Of a stretch of DNA of 64,000 nt, positions 32,534-43,020 are shown piece by piece. The stretch lies in contig WEDG01007040.1 of the NCBI GenBank assembly GCA_017591395.1, positions 1-64,000 on the forward strand. The letters are read 5' to 3'. Positions within the stretch are counted from its first letter, which is position 1; each line of letters begins with the position of its first letter. The position numbers and the translations under genes are program-made. The stretch comes from Schistocephalus solidus. Its lineage: Eukaryota > Platyhelminthes > Cestoda > Diphyllobothriidea > Diphyllobothriidae. The notes beneath the pieces were generated by a model that did no database searches, was not told where the DNA came from, and worked only from the letters and a program-made list of their open reading frames with translations.

Positions 32534-33350
32534 TTACCGGAGGTTGTCATGGAGGCGCATGTGTCCTAATAGGCCCATGCGGTGTGTAAATGTGCGAAAG
32601 CAGTTAGGGCAGTGAAGGCGGGCGTCGACTGTATGTCGGAGCCCCAGGCACTGGTTCACCAGCCTCCATGCGATGGATTCGCAGGTGACCGACCAGGCCG
32701 ATGCGTGAGTTGAAGTTGCGGGTTCAGTGTGGGCAGGAGAAATCGGTAGAGGCTGGGAGGATGTCATTGCTGGTAGTGGGGGTGGCAGGGGCACTAAGAA
32801 TGGCAGGAGCGGAGGGTGTGCATGGTGTATCGGTGTTGTCGGCATTGTGGTTAATTCCGCTGTTATGGATGCGCATGTGACCGAATAGGCCTATGCGATG
32901 AGTGAATGCGCGAGGACAGTGAGGGCAGTGGAGGCGACGACCTCTGCTGTGTGATGGTGCTCAAGGCACTGGCTCACCGGTCTCTGTACGATGTATTCGC
33001 AAGTGACCGACCAGGCCGATTCGTGAGGTGAATGTGCGGTCGCATTGAGTACAGCTTAGGAGAGATTCCCCATCGCTGATGGTGGTGGTGGTGGTAGTGA
33101 AGGCGGTGGTGGTTGCGGTGGTAGGGGTAACAGGCGATGAGTAGATGGATGTGGTCTCTGTGATGGTGGGAGCAATGGAATTGATGACAGGAGTGAGGGT
33201 AGGGGAGTCAGAAGGAGGGTTAGCAGAATTTGACGTAGAAATTGGAATTGTCGGATTGTTTGTGCATTGCGTCCGAAGATGTCCAACCAGGCCGATTCGC
33301 GCGCGGAAGATGCGTTGACAGCGCGGGCACGTTGGCAGGAGCCTGGGCAT
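32534..33350 (-). pseudogene. C-terminal C2H2 zinc-finger tail of LINE copy D
   Basis: The minus strand encodes a series of fingers with nearly constant loops: [20 protein letters not shown] (ending in Cys rather than His), [20 protein letters not shown], a CPRAFTHRMGLLGHMRLH-type finger near 32870-32930, a broken one near 32690-32740, and CPNCFRTFTHRMGLLGHMRL near 32545-32605. Two finger types alternate ([12 protein letters not shown] and HRMGLLGHMRLH). Ser/Thr/Pro-rich spacers separate them. The role is presumably binding of element RNA or target DNA (inference). The tail follows the polymerase after a frameshift at about 33350. Confidence 0.85.
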
Positions 33351-33439
33351 TGGCGGTGTTGGTCCGGGGCGCTGGTGACTTTCGTGCCGCTCTTTTTGGC
33401 CTTGGCAGCGGCGATCCGGTTGGCCTCATAGATCGCTGA

Positions 33440-34099
33440 ACCAGTCTTCACTGATCTTCTCCATGCCGGTCTATCCTGGGCGAAGTCCTCCCAGGTCGCA
33501 GAGTTGATTTGCAGTTGCTTCAGCGATGTCTTCAAAGTGTCCTTGTAGCGTCGTTTTTGACCTCCCTGCCTGCGAGAAATCGTAGCGACATCACCGTAGA
33601 AAAGTCGTTTGGGTAGTCGCTCGTCGTCCATTCTTACCAGGTGGCCGCTCCATCGCAGTTGCACTTGCCTCAGCATGGCATGGATGCTGAGGATTCCGGT
33701 CCGCTCCAGGACTTCCGTGTCCGGGATCCTGTCTTGCCATCTCAGCTTCAGTATTCTGCGGAGGCAGCTGAGATGAAAGTGATTCAGCTTCCTGGCTTGG
33801 TTCGAGTAGACGGTCCAGGTTTCCGCTCCGTAAAGGAGGGTCGACAAGACGACGGCCTTGTACATCTTCAGTTTGGTGTTCAGGTGAATACCGTGGCGAT
33901 TCCACACGGAGGACTGCAGCCGGCCGAAAGCCTGACTAGCTTTGGAGATCCGTTGGGCAACCTCGTCATCGATTCTCGTGTTGCGCGACATCGTGCTTCC
34001 TAGATAAGCGAAAGGTTTCCACGTTTTTGAGTAGAGCACCGTTGACATAGATTCGAGGAGCATTGTATTCTGCGCTGGGTGGCGGCTGGTGCATGACAA
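33440..34099 (-). pseudogene. Reverse transcriptase C-terminal region of LINE copy D
   Basis: The frame contains [58 protein letters not shown] and [20 protein letters not shown], the continuous series that follows the palm in RTE-type elements. It ends in [20 protein letters not shown] just before the zinc-finger tail. This whole region is deleted in copy E. Confidence 0.85.
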
Positions 34100-35044
34100 C
34101 TGTTTTTGGCTGTACTGATTGTTAATCCAAAATCGGCGCAGCCTCCGGCAAAGAGGTCCATGCTCCTTTGCATGTCCTCCTCTGTCACGGTGTTAAGGGC
34201 GCAGTCGTCCGCGAAGAGCAAGTCATGGACTGTAGTCGTAGACACTCGCGTTGGAGCCTGCATACGCCGACTGTTGAGAAGGTGCCCGTCAGTTCTGTAG
34301 GCGATGCGGATACCAGGCTGCTCATCACGGTAGGCGTCCATCAGCATAGCCGAGAACATGAGACTGAAGAGGGTGGGGGGCCAGTACGCAGCCCTGCTTC
34401 ACTCCGTTGGTCACTGCGAATGCTTCGGATACCGTCCGTTGTCAGTGACGCGCGCCGTCATCCCGTCATGAAGCTGACGTACCATGTGCGTGAACCGCTT
34501 AGGACAGCCAAATTTCTGCATGACTTTCCACAGTCCGTCACGATTCACCGTGTCAAAGGCTTTCGTTAGATCCACGAAGGTAGTGTATAGGTGAGTTCGC
34601 ATCTCCTGACACTTCTCTTGTAGCTGGCGGGCGGCAAAGATCATATCGGTTGTTCCGCGGTGTCGGCGGAAGCCACATTGGCTTTCCGGAAGCAGGCCCT
34701 GCTCTAGGTGACCGTTAAGACGATTGAGAAGGATACGGGCGAAGATCTTCCCCGGCGATGTTGAGCAACGAGATGCCTCTGTGATTATCACAGAGTTGCC
34801 GGTTCCCCTTCCGTTTGTAGAGATGGACGATGGTCGCGTCTTTGAAATCCTGAGGAACTTGTCCTTGGTGCCACATCTCCTGGAAGAGTGTTGTGAGTTC
34901 TGCCATCAGCCGGGGCCCACCGTGCTTGTATACTTCCGGTGGGATTGCGTCAGATCCCGGTGCTTTACCGCTGGAAATCTGCTGCACGGCCCGGATGGTT
35001 TCTGGTAGGGAAGGCGGGAGATCCAGGTCATTGTTCGTGTCCAC
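34000..35044 (-). pseudogene. Reverse transcriptase core of LINE copy D
   Basis: Three overlapping frames cover the palm and fingers: SSGKAPGSDAIPPEVYKHGG and DFKDATIVHLYKRKG (34715-35044), TTFVDLTKAFDTVNRDGLW with the first catalytic Asp (34411-34791), and [20 protein letters not shown] with the second and third (34000-34359). Two frameshifts, near 34740 and 34400, are all that separates them, so only a few changes have inactivated the enzyme. Confidence 0.85.
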
Positions 35045-35239
35045 TTGAGGGAGCCGGTCAATGGCAGCATCGGAGATGGCTGATGAACAGTTAAGGACAT
35101 TTCTGAAGTGCTCGGCCCAGCGCTTTCAGAGATTTGCGATTTCTCTGTCAGCAGTGTTGTGCCGTCAGAGCTGAGCAGCGGTGCGGACCCCTTGATACAC
35201 GGGCCGTAGATGGCTTTGATGGCTTTGAAAAAAAGTTTT

Positions 35240-36480
35240 TTCATTTCATTGCGGTCCGCATACCCCTGGATTTCCTCAGCCTTTCCGGATCATCCAGGCA
35301 TCCTGCATCTCCCGCAGCCGTTGTTGTACAAAGGCGCCTGCATCTGAAGAAGGCTGCTTTGGTGGCGTCAGTTCGAAGGTCCATGTAGGCTTTGTGTAGT
35401 CTATTCTTCTCCGCGAGTAAGTTGCTGATGTCGGCGTCATTGTCGTCAAACCAGTCCTGGTGTCGACGGTGTGCGCGTCCGAGTACATCGAGGGCGTTGG
35501 ACTGGATGACATTTCGCAGTTGACACCATCGTGTCTCCACGGTAGCGTTATCATCTGGAGCATGCAGGTCCTCCAGTTTCTCGGTTATTTGGTTGCTGAA
35601 ATCAAAAACGGTGAGCAGGCAAATTTAATAAAAGAGTATTTAACTTACATGGCGGCCTCTTACCTTGGGGCCTTCGTCGGGGTTGCAGTCGGAGCCTCAT
35701 CTGGGAGATGACAAGGCGGTGATCTGTCCAACCATCGGCATCGCGGATCGCCTTGGTTACCAGCACGTCCTGTCGATCTCGCCTCCGGACGAGAACATAG
35801 TCCAGCAGATGCCAGCGCCGCGACCGAGGGTGCATCCACGTGGCCTTCTCCCGCGTCGGAAGGCGGAAGAAGGTGTTGGTCAGCAGGAGACGGTGTTCGC
35901 GCACGTGCGCAGAAGAAGGAGGCCATTATCGTTACAGCTACCGAGACCGTGGGGACCCAGCACTCCCTGCCAGGCAGCGTGGTCCGTCCCGACGCGGGCA
36001 TTGAAATCACCAAGGACAATTAACTTGTCCTCTTTCGGCACAGTCGCCAGCAAGGCGTGCAGGTCCTCGTAGAATTTGTCCTTCGCCGCATCAGAGCTCG
36101 TCATTGGGGGAGCGTAGGCGCTGATGATGGTGGCGAACTGGTCTCCCCGAAGAGGTAGGCGGAGGCTCATCAGGCGATCATTGATACCCTGCGGCAGACA
36201 GGGCAGACGTCCCACGATGTCGTTACGAATGGCAAAAGGCAACACCAGCGTCGCGTCGCTCTGCCTTTGGCCGGCCGCTCCAGAAGAAAGTGTAGCCGGC
36301 CCCCACCTCCTCCAGCTGACCCTGTTCAGAGAATCGGGTCTCGCTGAGAGCAGCAATGTCCACCTTGTAGCGCACCAGTTCCCGAGCGACTAGCGCCGTC
36401 CTCCCGTTCCGGCCGGTTGCTCTTAGGATTGTCTAAAAGGGAACGAACATTCCAGGCTGCTAGTGTGAGTGGACTCACCC
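35240..36480 (-). pseudogene. RTE-type endonuclease and linker of LINE copy D
   Basis: The strand encodes the same endonuclease as copy E, including [40 protein letters not shown] (catalytic Asp kept) and TREKATWMHPRSRRWHLLDY, then the GWTDHRLVISQ box with Asp-His. The linker continues with KLNTLLLNLPAHRF and FFKAIKAIYGPC. Frameshifts occur near 35890 and 35600. It resembles the domain known in hosts as craniofacial development protein 2, which itself is derived from an RTE endonuclease. Confidence 0.85.
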
Positions 36481-37067
36481 GAGCAGCCTGGAGAGTATGG
36501 CGAGGGGATGGGGACGGGGGGTATTGTTGTTCGTTTGAGTTTTACGACCGCGTAGTTTGCGATCTGCGAGCCGCGGCCGGCTGCAGAAGACGTGAGAACC
36601 AGCAATTTTTTAGGGCACATTTTTCTGGCCCCTTCCTCCGCGAGGAGGCAAGCAGTGCTATCCCTAAATAGGGGCTGCTCGGACATCCCAGACGGCTGCC
36701 GAACTCCACTATGGGTCACGGTTTTGTTTTTGAGTGGAAGAACGACCCGAGTTAGTCTGGGCCGCCTACGGGGTTGCTGTCGCCCCCACCGTAGGACTTT
36801 TTGAGAGGGGAGGTGGGAAGTTCGGGGAGTCAGGCATACCGGGTGTGGAGGCACACACAACACCGGAGACCCTCACCTGGTTTAGCCCGCCGGTCGTGAC
36901 GGTTGCCCGGGGTGTGGCCGCTGGGAAGAACCCAACTTCGAGGAGCCACAGGTGAGAGTTGGGTACCAGTTAGAGGCGGCCACAGGAGCATTCACCACCT
37001 GTACGAGACAAATGGAGCGACCAAATGCTATCTGTGTAGTGCTACCCCTAACTAGTACCCCTACACC
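36481..37067 (-). other. 5' untranslated region of LINE copy D
   Basis: About 590 bases, shared with 44050-44630 of copy E, with an open frame (36423-36863) rich in Pro, Ser and Arg that overlaps the start of the endonuclease. Whether that frame is a translated ORF1 is unclear; it is also open in part in copy E (43990-44172). This region should hold the element's internal promoter. Confidence 0.6.
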
Positions 37068-37082
37068 CCATCCGGAGGACAT
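37068..37082. repeat. 15-bp target-site duplication beside LINE copy D (5' side)
   Basis: Second, identical copy of CCATCCGGAGGACAT (see 31568-31582). Confidence 0.9.
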
Positions 37083-37682
37083 ACCGGGAATGACGCGCAC
37101 AATACAATGTGTGATATAACATCCCTGTAAATAATGGGAAGGAGGGCAGCAGGCATCGCTCAAACAAAAGAGCGAAATAGAGGGGCATTACTGAGATTTG
37201 AAACAAGCCCTTGATTTATTATTCTATATTGCTACCCTTCAATTGGTCCTAGGCGCCCTTGATCCGCTGTTGGCCTACTAGTCGAAGTGGAATACACTTG
37301 ACTTTTGTGCACGGTACTCCCTTCGCTAGGATGAAACACCGGAGGACCAAGGACAAGGAGGCGCTAGATTGATTACCTTCCTAAGCTCTTATAGGTGGTT
37401 CAAGTCATTTGCAGTCGTTCGGGAACGCAAATTAGTTCACATCATACAAAACGTGGGACAGGCATTTACGCTTTTTAATTGTTTTGAAATTTTAATGCGC
37501 TCATGCATCATAATGGCAGGCGAGTGCGTAGTGTGGATCCGAAGCCAGATTGGCTGCTGTTAGTTTGGGCCATTCAATGGAAACTGAATTGTGCATGAGG
37601 ACCAAAGCCGCCATTTTTATCCCCCTCCCTCTCAGGCGACTGCCTCATGTCTTAGTCCTTCGCATAACCCGTAACCACCACC
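37083..37682 (+). other. Intronic stretch, nothing recognised
   Basis: No frame with splice signals was seen. A strong pyrimidine tract and acceptor (TCCCCCTCCCTCTCAG) end near 37636, ahead of the open frame that follows. Confidence 0.35.
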
Positions 37683-37857
37683 ATGGGCATCGTATTGATG
37701 TGTTCTCTTAACCTCTGCCTAGCTACACCGGTTACTGGGCTGTGCAGGCCTCCTTTCTGTCCAAAATGCAGACTGGCATCTAAGCCTTGTCTCGCTGCAT
37801 TTTTGTCTGAGAAACCGCCAATCAAGTTAGATAAAGTGATGGGTCTAATTAGCACGG
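37683..37857 (+). CDS. Possible exon with an ideal start context, Cys-rich, unknown
   Basis: The ATG at 37683 sits in ACCACCATGG, a perfect animal start context, and the frame runs to a good donor (ACG|GTAAGC) at 37858. The peptide starts MGIVLMCSLNLCLATPV and contains CRPPFCPKCRLASKPCL. A second acceptor (TTAACCTCTGCCTAG) inside it would make a shorter exon whose two-base entry fits gene Y, but its phase-0 exit does not fit the next gene Y exon. Thus it may be the first exon of another transcript or an unresolved part of gene Y. Confidence 0.35.
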
Positions 37858-38595
37858 TAAGCCAGCAATAATGTGTGCGATCTCTTTCTGGCTATTGTAA
37901 GCGAGTAACCTGGGTCCGCTACGCATTGGTTTCACCTTTTTGGATCTTCCTACAGTTGTACTACCTCATCTTGAGTCGATTGAACTAGTCACCGTGACCC
38001 GAACTGATAACGTGTGGCATTCTCCGAATTCTATCCCTACTTGTTGTGTTCTTTATTGAAGGTAATTAGATTCTAATATACTTCTTAACGTTCTTCCCTC
38101 TTCACTACCTTCGGGTTTGCGTTTCCTTGTAAATGAATCCAAAAGCTGTTTAGTGTAGGTATTTCATTTAGCTGCCAGGTCTTCGATAAACTTAATTTAT
38201 TGGAAGTTAGCTTGATTCGAGCAGGTGTTTTTGCTTAAGCTTTGTCACAATTTTTACAAAAACAAGGTTTTCTACCAGAAGGGATGAAAATTCAGTAATG
38301 CAAACGAATCAGGGAGATGTTTGCTGTTTATTCCCGCAAGTACGTGGTTAGAAGGAGGGGGTTGGTAACGGAGCTTTAGGTGCCTCGAGTCCCCAGGGGT
38401 GAAACTGTCAGAGGTGAAAGCCTCGCCACGAGTGAGTTGGCATGGGTTTTTGCAGATCATAGACCGATTTGCTTTACGCCTTGCCTATCAGCTATCTTTA
38501 TCACTGATGTTTACTCTTAATAACAGCATATTTGCATTTACTTTGCTCCGATTAATTGGTTTCGACGATTTTGTTAAGATTCTCCTTTGCTTTAG

Positions 38596-38709
38596 CCCGC
38601 GCCCCTTCACCCGTCGCTGGCCTGGACGATCTTGCTCGTGATTGTGTTCGTTCAGTCGGTGAACCTTCGAAACTGGAACTCCCTTTGCATATGGATTCAG
38701 ATAGTCAAT
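38596..38709 (+). CDS. Gene Y exon near the end, unknown protein
   Basis: The exon follows a very good acceptor (TTCTCCTTTGCTTTAG, ending 38595) and ends at a GTATGT donor at 38710. Two bases enter and one leaves, as in the other gene Y exons. The peptide reads ARAPSPVAGLDDLARDCVRS and VGEPSKLELPLHMDSDSQ. Its one left-over base joins the terminal exon in frame. Confidence 0.6.
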
Positions 38710-38778
38710 GTATGTTAATGATTGTTTGTGTTTGTCGTCTTTTAATTTGTTGCTCATCCTGTTCGTTATCCTCTGTAG

Positions 38779-38837
38779 CGTTTCACCCATCGAATGAAAC
38801 GAGGCTTCGAAGGTCATGGTCACGTGCTGACTCATAA
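38779..38837 (+). CDS. Gene Y terminal coding exon
   Basis: An acceptor (TTATCCTCTGTAG) ends at 38778. After two bases the frame encodes FHPSNETRLRRSWSRADS and stops with TAA at 38835-38837. Joined to the previous exon the junction codes Ser. The short basic end RLRRSWSRADS is a plausible phosphorylation or 14-3-3-type site (inference from the RRSxS pattern). This closes a gene spanning at least 21832-38837. Confidence 0.6.
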
Positions 38838-40344
38838 TTAGCCAGACGTCATCGGCCCACGCACGTTAGGAGGCAAGCTTCATTAATGCAACTGCTCTTC
38901 GTTATTTAGTTAGACGTATCGGCCACCAGTGGTGATGCGGGGCAAGCGACACGAGGTTTTACGATCTTAAGTGTAATTATCACCCACGGGCTTTATCCTA
39001 TCAGTCGGAACTGTCCGAAGTTTTCTTTAAGTGGATCTGCGCACCCGGTACGTCCTGGGGAACGTGGGAGTAGGAGCTTGCTTGTCTGGCTATAAAGTAG
39101 GCGTATCTGAAGGCATTCGGTTATTCAAGGTATTGATTTCTGAAATCATTAAGTGCAGTTAACTGGGATGTGACTTTAGAGTCAAACCCGAAATTTCAAT
39201 GAACATTTCAATCGAAGGCAATCAAATACTTTTGAATAGCCACCTAATGCTCACTGAGGAGCCGAACCCGTCGTTGCTGCAGCAGAAACCGGTGAAACCT
39301 GTGTATGGGCTCTTAGTAAATATGTCGGTACTACGGTATAATGTCTTTGTCATATAGTCAGTTAGTTTTTGTTTAGCCCGTTTCTTTCTGTAAGCGCCTC
39401 ATCTTCTCCCAGTCTACGACAAAGCATAGAGTATTTAACTGAACTTATTTATCGTCATAGATGCAGTTCTGGAAAACGCTCTAGGCGATAGGCTGTTCAG
39501 TTTCCGCCTCTTTTATCTAGGGTCATTGTTGGCCTTTTTATGTTACAGGTAGCGAACTGAGTCTTCCGTCCTACCTCCTTCCTTCTTCGCCGCTCGCACT
39601 TCCGCCCCCTCCGCACTGATTCCCATTGCTATGTTCTTTGCACAGAACAGGCTGTATCTTGGTAGGGATTGAGACCACTTTTTGCTTGCGCCGGGCCACT
39701 ATCCACCTTTAAATTTATGTATTTTGCAGGTTTATTTCTTCCACCTTTCGTTTCCAATAGCTGAAATGCAAGTATCATGCTTACTGATAGTAAAATAAGG
39801 AGTAAGATATTCATAATTTATATATTAATGCTTACTTTATTTGTAATTGCGCTAACGGCATCATTAAAATTTCGACTATTTCCTCTAATTTTCCTGCATA
39901 TTTTCCTCCTTAAGCTTCCACTTAATTTGAACGAAAAGACGAACAACCCTTCCAAAAAACCGGGAAGTTTTACTGTCAACTCGTCACGTGCAACCATTTT
40001 GTACTCCAAGTGTTACTTTTCTGAAATAAAATCCTTAGTCCATGTGACCTTCCTTTCCGATTCCGGTGACCAGCATGCTGCTTCCAGTAGTCGTTTCTGT
40101 GTGTGAGACACTCCTCGTTGGTTTTACCTTAGCATTTACCCTGCTTCACCTTCGTTGAACTTAAATGTGTGCTATCTCATGGAATGTGTTTCCGATTAGA
40201 AATATAAGGTAAGTTTGGGTTGTGTGTGGTAGTGTTGACTTAGTAGCCCAAATCGTTCGCCTGCAAGGTTGGGTTGTAATATTGATTATCGTGCAACATT
40301 ATTCCAGAAACTTTCGGTCACGTTCGAATGCTGACCTCTGAACA
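38838..40344. other. Stretch downstream of gene Y, nothing recognised
   Basis: Expected to hold the 3' untranslated region of gene Y. No clear polyadenylation signal close to the stop was picked out. AT-rich open frames near 39630-40110 lack motifs and splice signals. Confidence 0.35.
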
Positions 40345-40540
40345 AACGGGATGAGTGAGTCCCTTAACCGATTTGTGAGCGGTCATCAACGAATGCAAGT
40401 CAACATTCCCGATCTTAACCGGTAAGACAACGAGTCCATGGCGCAGTGGGTTAGATACTGTCCGATACTCATTTACTTAAGAATTATGTCATTTTGCCGT
40501 TTTGTCAAAGGTTTTGAATTCTCGAATAATTTTAAACCAA
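40345..40540. repeat. SINE-related fragment
   Basis: GATTTGTGAGCGGTCATCAACG at 40369-40390 is a diverged inverted copy of the block at 27020-27075 (compare 60632-60690). Just beyond, GTCCATGGCGCAGTGGGTTAG near 40433-40453 looks like a tRNA D-arm (A box). No good B box follows, so the SINE is degraded. Confidence 0.4.
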
Positions 40541-41147
40541 ATCTGCGGCTGCGCTTGTGTCTAGGGTTTCAAAACTCCATGCTGCAGACTTTCCGTGTAG
40601 GGAAAACCACGTATTCCTCTGCACTATCAAGGAGACACCATATAGAACTCAGTATTTTCCAGTAGATGTGGGCGCCTTGTATGCTTCACAGGCAGCGTTA
40701 GTAAATGTACTGATTCGATGTTGTATGAGTGGACACTTCACGGTCTGAGAATGTCATAATTAGGATCTTAATACTGCACGATATCCCTTCTTTAAGTATA
40801 AAAATTGATGACGTTTTTTACTGCCAAAAGAGTATTTTTCTATAAAATATGTGCGAATTTATAAAAGTATCGAAAATCAATAGGAAAAATGCATACTAAG
40901 GGTGATTTACGCGGGCGGTCGAAAAGAGGCGCATTAAAAGCCGACATTATGGCGTGACTGCTGCACGATTTTCAATATCAGAGCTCAAAATTTGTATTCC
41001 TTTCACATCGAAGACTCACTTCAGAATGTCGGTTAGTATTTCATGAAATAGCCCGCCTACTGAAGGTCAATCGCATGAACCTCCTGGGGCAAGAAAGAGT
41101 GAGCGTGCCTAGCCGCCTTGATTTCAGACGACTTTGGTGTATTCCAG

Positions 41148-41288
41148 TCTGAGGTGGTCGAGGAAATTGACCTTTCCAAGTGTGTTCCTCTTTTCAAACA
41201 TTCCAACACTTCCCTGATCTCACTGGAAGAGGCGGTATCCTCCCTTTACTCCTACGCCCCTGATAATAACTCTTGTACCTTCACTTAA
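41148..41288 (+). CDS. Coding-like segment, unknown
   Basis: After an acceptor-like GGTGTATTCCAG the frame reads SEVVEEIDLSKCVPLFKHSN and SLISLEEAVSSLYSYAPDNN before TAA. The composition is protein-like although short. It could be an exon or the edge of an old retrotransposon. LINE copy E begins 108 bases further on. Confidence 0.25.
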   Translation, partial: SEVVEEIDLSKCVPLFKHSNTSLISLEEAVSSLYSYAPDNNSCTFT

Positions 41289-41382
41289 TTCAGCTCCTTC
41301 TGCGGTTCTGTGAGTTCCTTAGCGGTCAGTTCATCGCTGTGCTCCTGCACATCAGCAGCATCCTCATACGGACCCAAAATTT

Positions 41383-41396
41383 GCCCTTGTGACAAT
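41383..41396. repeat. Target-site duplication beside LINE copy E (3' side)
   Basis: GCCCTTGTGACAAT matches GCCCTAGTGACAAT at 44631-44644 in 13 of 14 positions and lies exactly at the element's 3' end. Confidence 0.8.
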
Positions 41397-42249
41397 GGCA
41401 GTTTGACCGTCGATTTCGACGAGGTCCACCGTATGCTCCACACCAGATGGTGCAGGGACGGTGACTTGCGCGTGAATTAGTTTAAAGTGATAGTAGCCTT
41501 GTGCTGCAGCTACCGCACTCTCTCCTCCTCCCCCACCTGAGCCCGGTGTCAAGACAGAGTTAAGAAGACCGGAGATGAGAGAGGTCGCAGGTGGCTGGCG
41601 CGGCCGGAACTGCCCCTGGGCGTACCACCACACCTGGCTCGGATCCCACAGAGTGGGAGTGCCATAAAGACGACATTAAGAAGGAGCCATTGCAGCCTGA
41701 CTCTCAGTCCGCCAGTCAGCCACTCCACACAAAACACACATTGGGCTGACCACGCGGTCTGAGTTATCCCGTCAGTTGGCAACCTTCCAAGCCACGGCTT
41801 TAAACGCACCATGATAGTTTTAAGCGCGTCAGATTGTTTATAGTGAGCAACATGCGCTGAGCTGTCGACCTCACTCTCTCCCCAACCCCCACCATCAGAC
41901 ACTGTCCGAGCCGGTCAGTTGCCTGATGTGGGAGTGGGCGCATTGGCTGACGGATCGGCGTACCCGTCTTCGCGCGCAACAGCACCACCTGGCCTCCATA
42001 ACGCACACACCAGGATTCACAAACTCAGGGGATATGGAGCAACCATCGCCGTCTGACTCCCAGTCCACTGGTCAGCCACTTGACGCACACAGCACATATA
42101 CTGAGCCGACGGCGTGGTCTGGTATAAGCGTCAGATTGGCAGACTTCCCAGCCACGTTTTCTAGGAAACCGTGATATACTCTGGTAAATGGTGATTGTGA
42201 GGGTGTTGTCGATGTATTGGTGTAGGTAGTGTGCGCTGATATAGCTTAG

Positions 42250-42833
42250 ACTCCGGAGGTTTTCGTGGAGGCGCATGTGTCCTAACAGGCCCATGCGATG
42301 AGTGAATGCGCGAGGGCAGTGGAGGCGACGATCTCTGCTGTGTGATGGTGCTCCAGGCACTGGTTCACCGGTCTCTGTACGATGTATTCGCAAGTGACCG
42401 ACCAGGCCGATGCGTGAGGTGAATGTGCGGTCGCATTGAGTACAGCTTAGGAGACATTCCCAATCGTTGAAGGCGAAGGCGGTGGTGGGGGTAACTGGCG
42501 ATTGATGGTGGGAGTAATGGAATTGATGCCAGGAGTGAGGGTGGGGGAGTCAGAAGGAGGATTGGCAGAATTTGACGTAGAAATTGGAATTGTTGGATTG
42601 TTGGTGCATTGCGTCCGAAGATGTCCAACCAGGCCGATTCGCGCGCGGAAGATGCGTTGACAGCGCGGGCATGTTGGCAGGGCCTGGGCATTGGCGGTGT
42701 TGGTCCGGGGCGCTGGTGACTTTCGTGCCGCTCGTTTGGCCTTGGCGGCGGCGATCCGGTTGGCCTCATAGATTGCTGAACCAGTCTTCACTGATCTGAT
42801 GGTTTTGAAAAAGTTTTTCATTGCGGTCCGCAT
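42250..42833 (-). pseudogene. Linker fused to zinc-finger tail in LINE copy E
   Basis: The frame 42447-42833 runs [20 protein letters not shown], crossing the deletion junction in frame, into [17 protein letters not shown] and [20 protein letters not shown]. After a frame change another finger, with [12 protein letters not shown] ahead of it and CPRAFTHRMGLLGHMRLH behind, is encoded at 42393-42250. Thus the deletion keeps an open frame from linker to fingers. Confidence 0.8.
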
Positions 42834-43020
42834 ACCCCTGAATTTCCTCAGCCTTTCGGATTATCCAGGCATCCTGCATCTCCCGCAGCCGTTGGCGTAC
42901 AAGGCGCCGGCATCTGAAAAAGGTTGCTTTGGTGGCGTCAGTCCGAAGGTCCATGTAGGCTTTGTGTAGTCCATTCTTCTCCGCGAGTAAGTTGCTGATG
43001 TCGGCGTCATTGTTGTCAAA

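Larger units (their letters stand above)
31583..37067 (-). mobile_element. Zinc-finger RTE-clade LINE copy D, full length (5.5 kb)
   Basis: Both ends are fixed by a perfect 15-bp duplication. On the minus strand the order is a 5' untranslated region (37067 to about 36480), endonuclease (36480-35600), linker (35600-35240), reverse transcriptase (35044-34000), thumb and C-terminal region (34099-33440), a tail of zinc fingers (33350-32540) and a 1-kb 3' untranslated region that ends in a stem-loop and is tandemly duplicated (31591-31748). Frameshifts break the reading frame at a few places, but the motifs are well kept, so it is fairly young. The polymerase and endonuclease are of the RTE/BovB type. 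It lies in an intron of gene Y, antisense to it. Confidence 0.9.

Noticed and set aside
33641..34003. 120-codon plus-strand open frame
   Set aside because: Antisense shadow of the reverse transcriptase C-terminal region of LINE copy D.
35578..35670. Intron-like stretch (GTAAGAGG...TTTGATTTCAG on the minus strand) in LINE copy D
   Set aside because: The same stretch is present in copy E and is read through in frame as KLNTLLLNLPAH, so it is coding sequence and not an intron.
35665..36072. 135-codon plus-strand open frame (and a similar one at 43234-43641)
   Set aside because: They are antisense to the endonuclease of LINE copies D and E and open only because of the base composition of that coding strand.
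42797..42797. Deletion junction of LINE copy E as a splicing product
   Set aside because: The missing segment does not begin with GT on the sense strand, so a retrotransposed spliced RNA is not supported.
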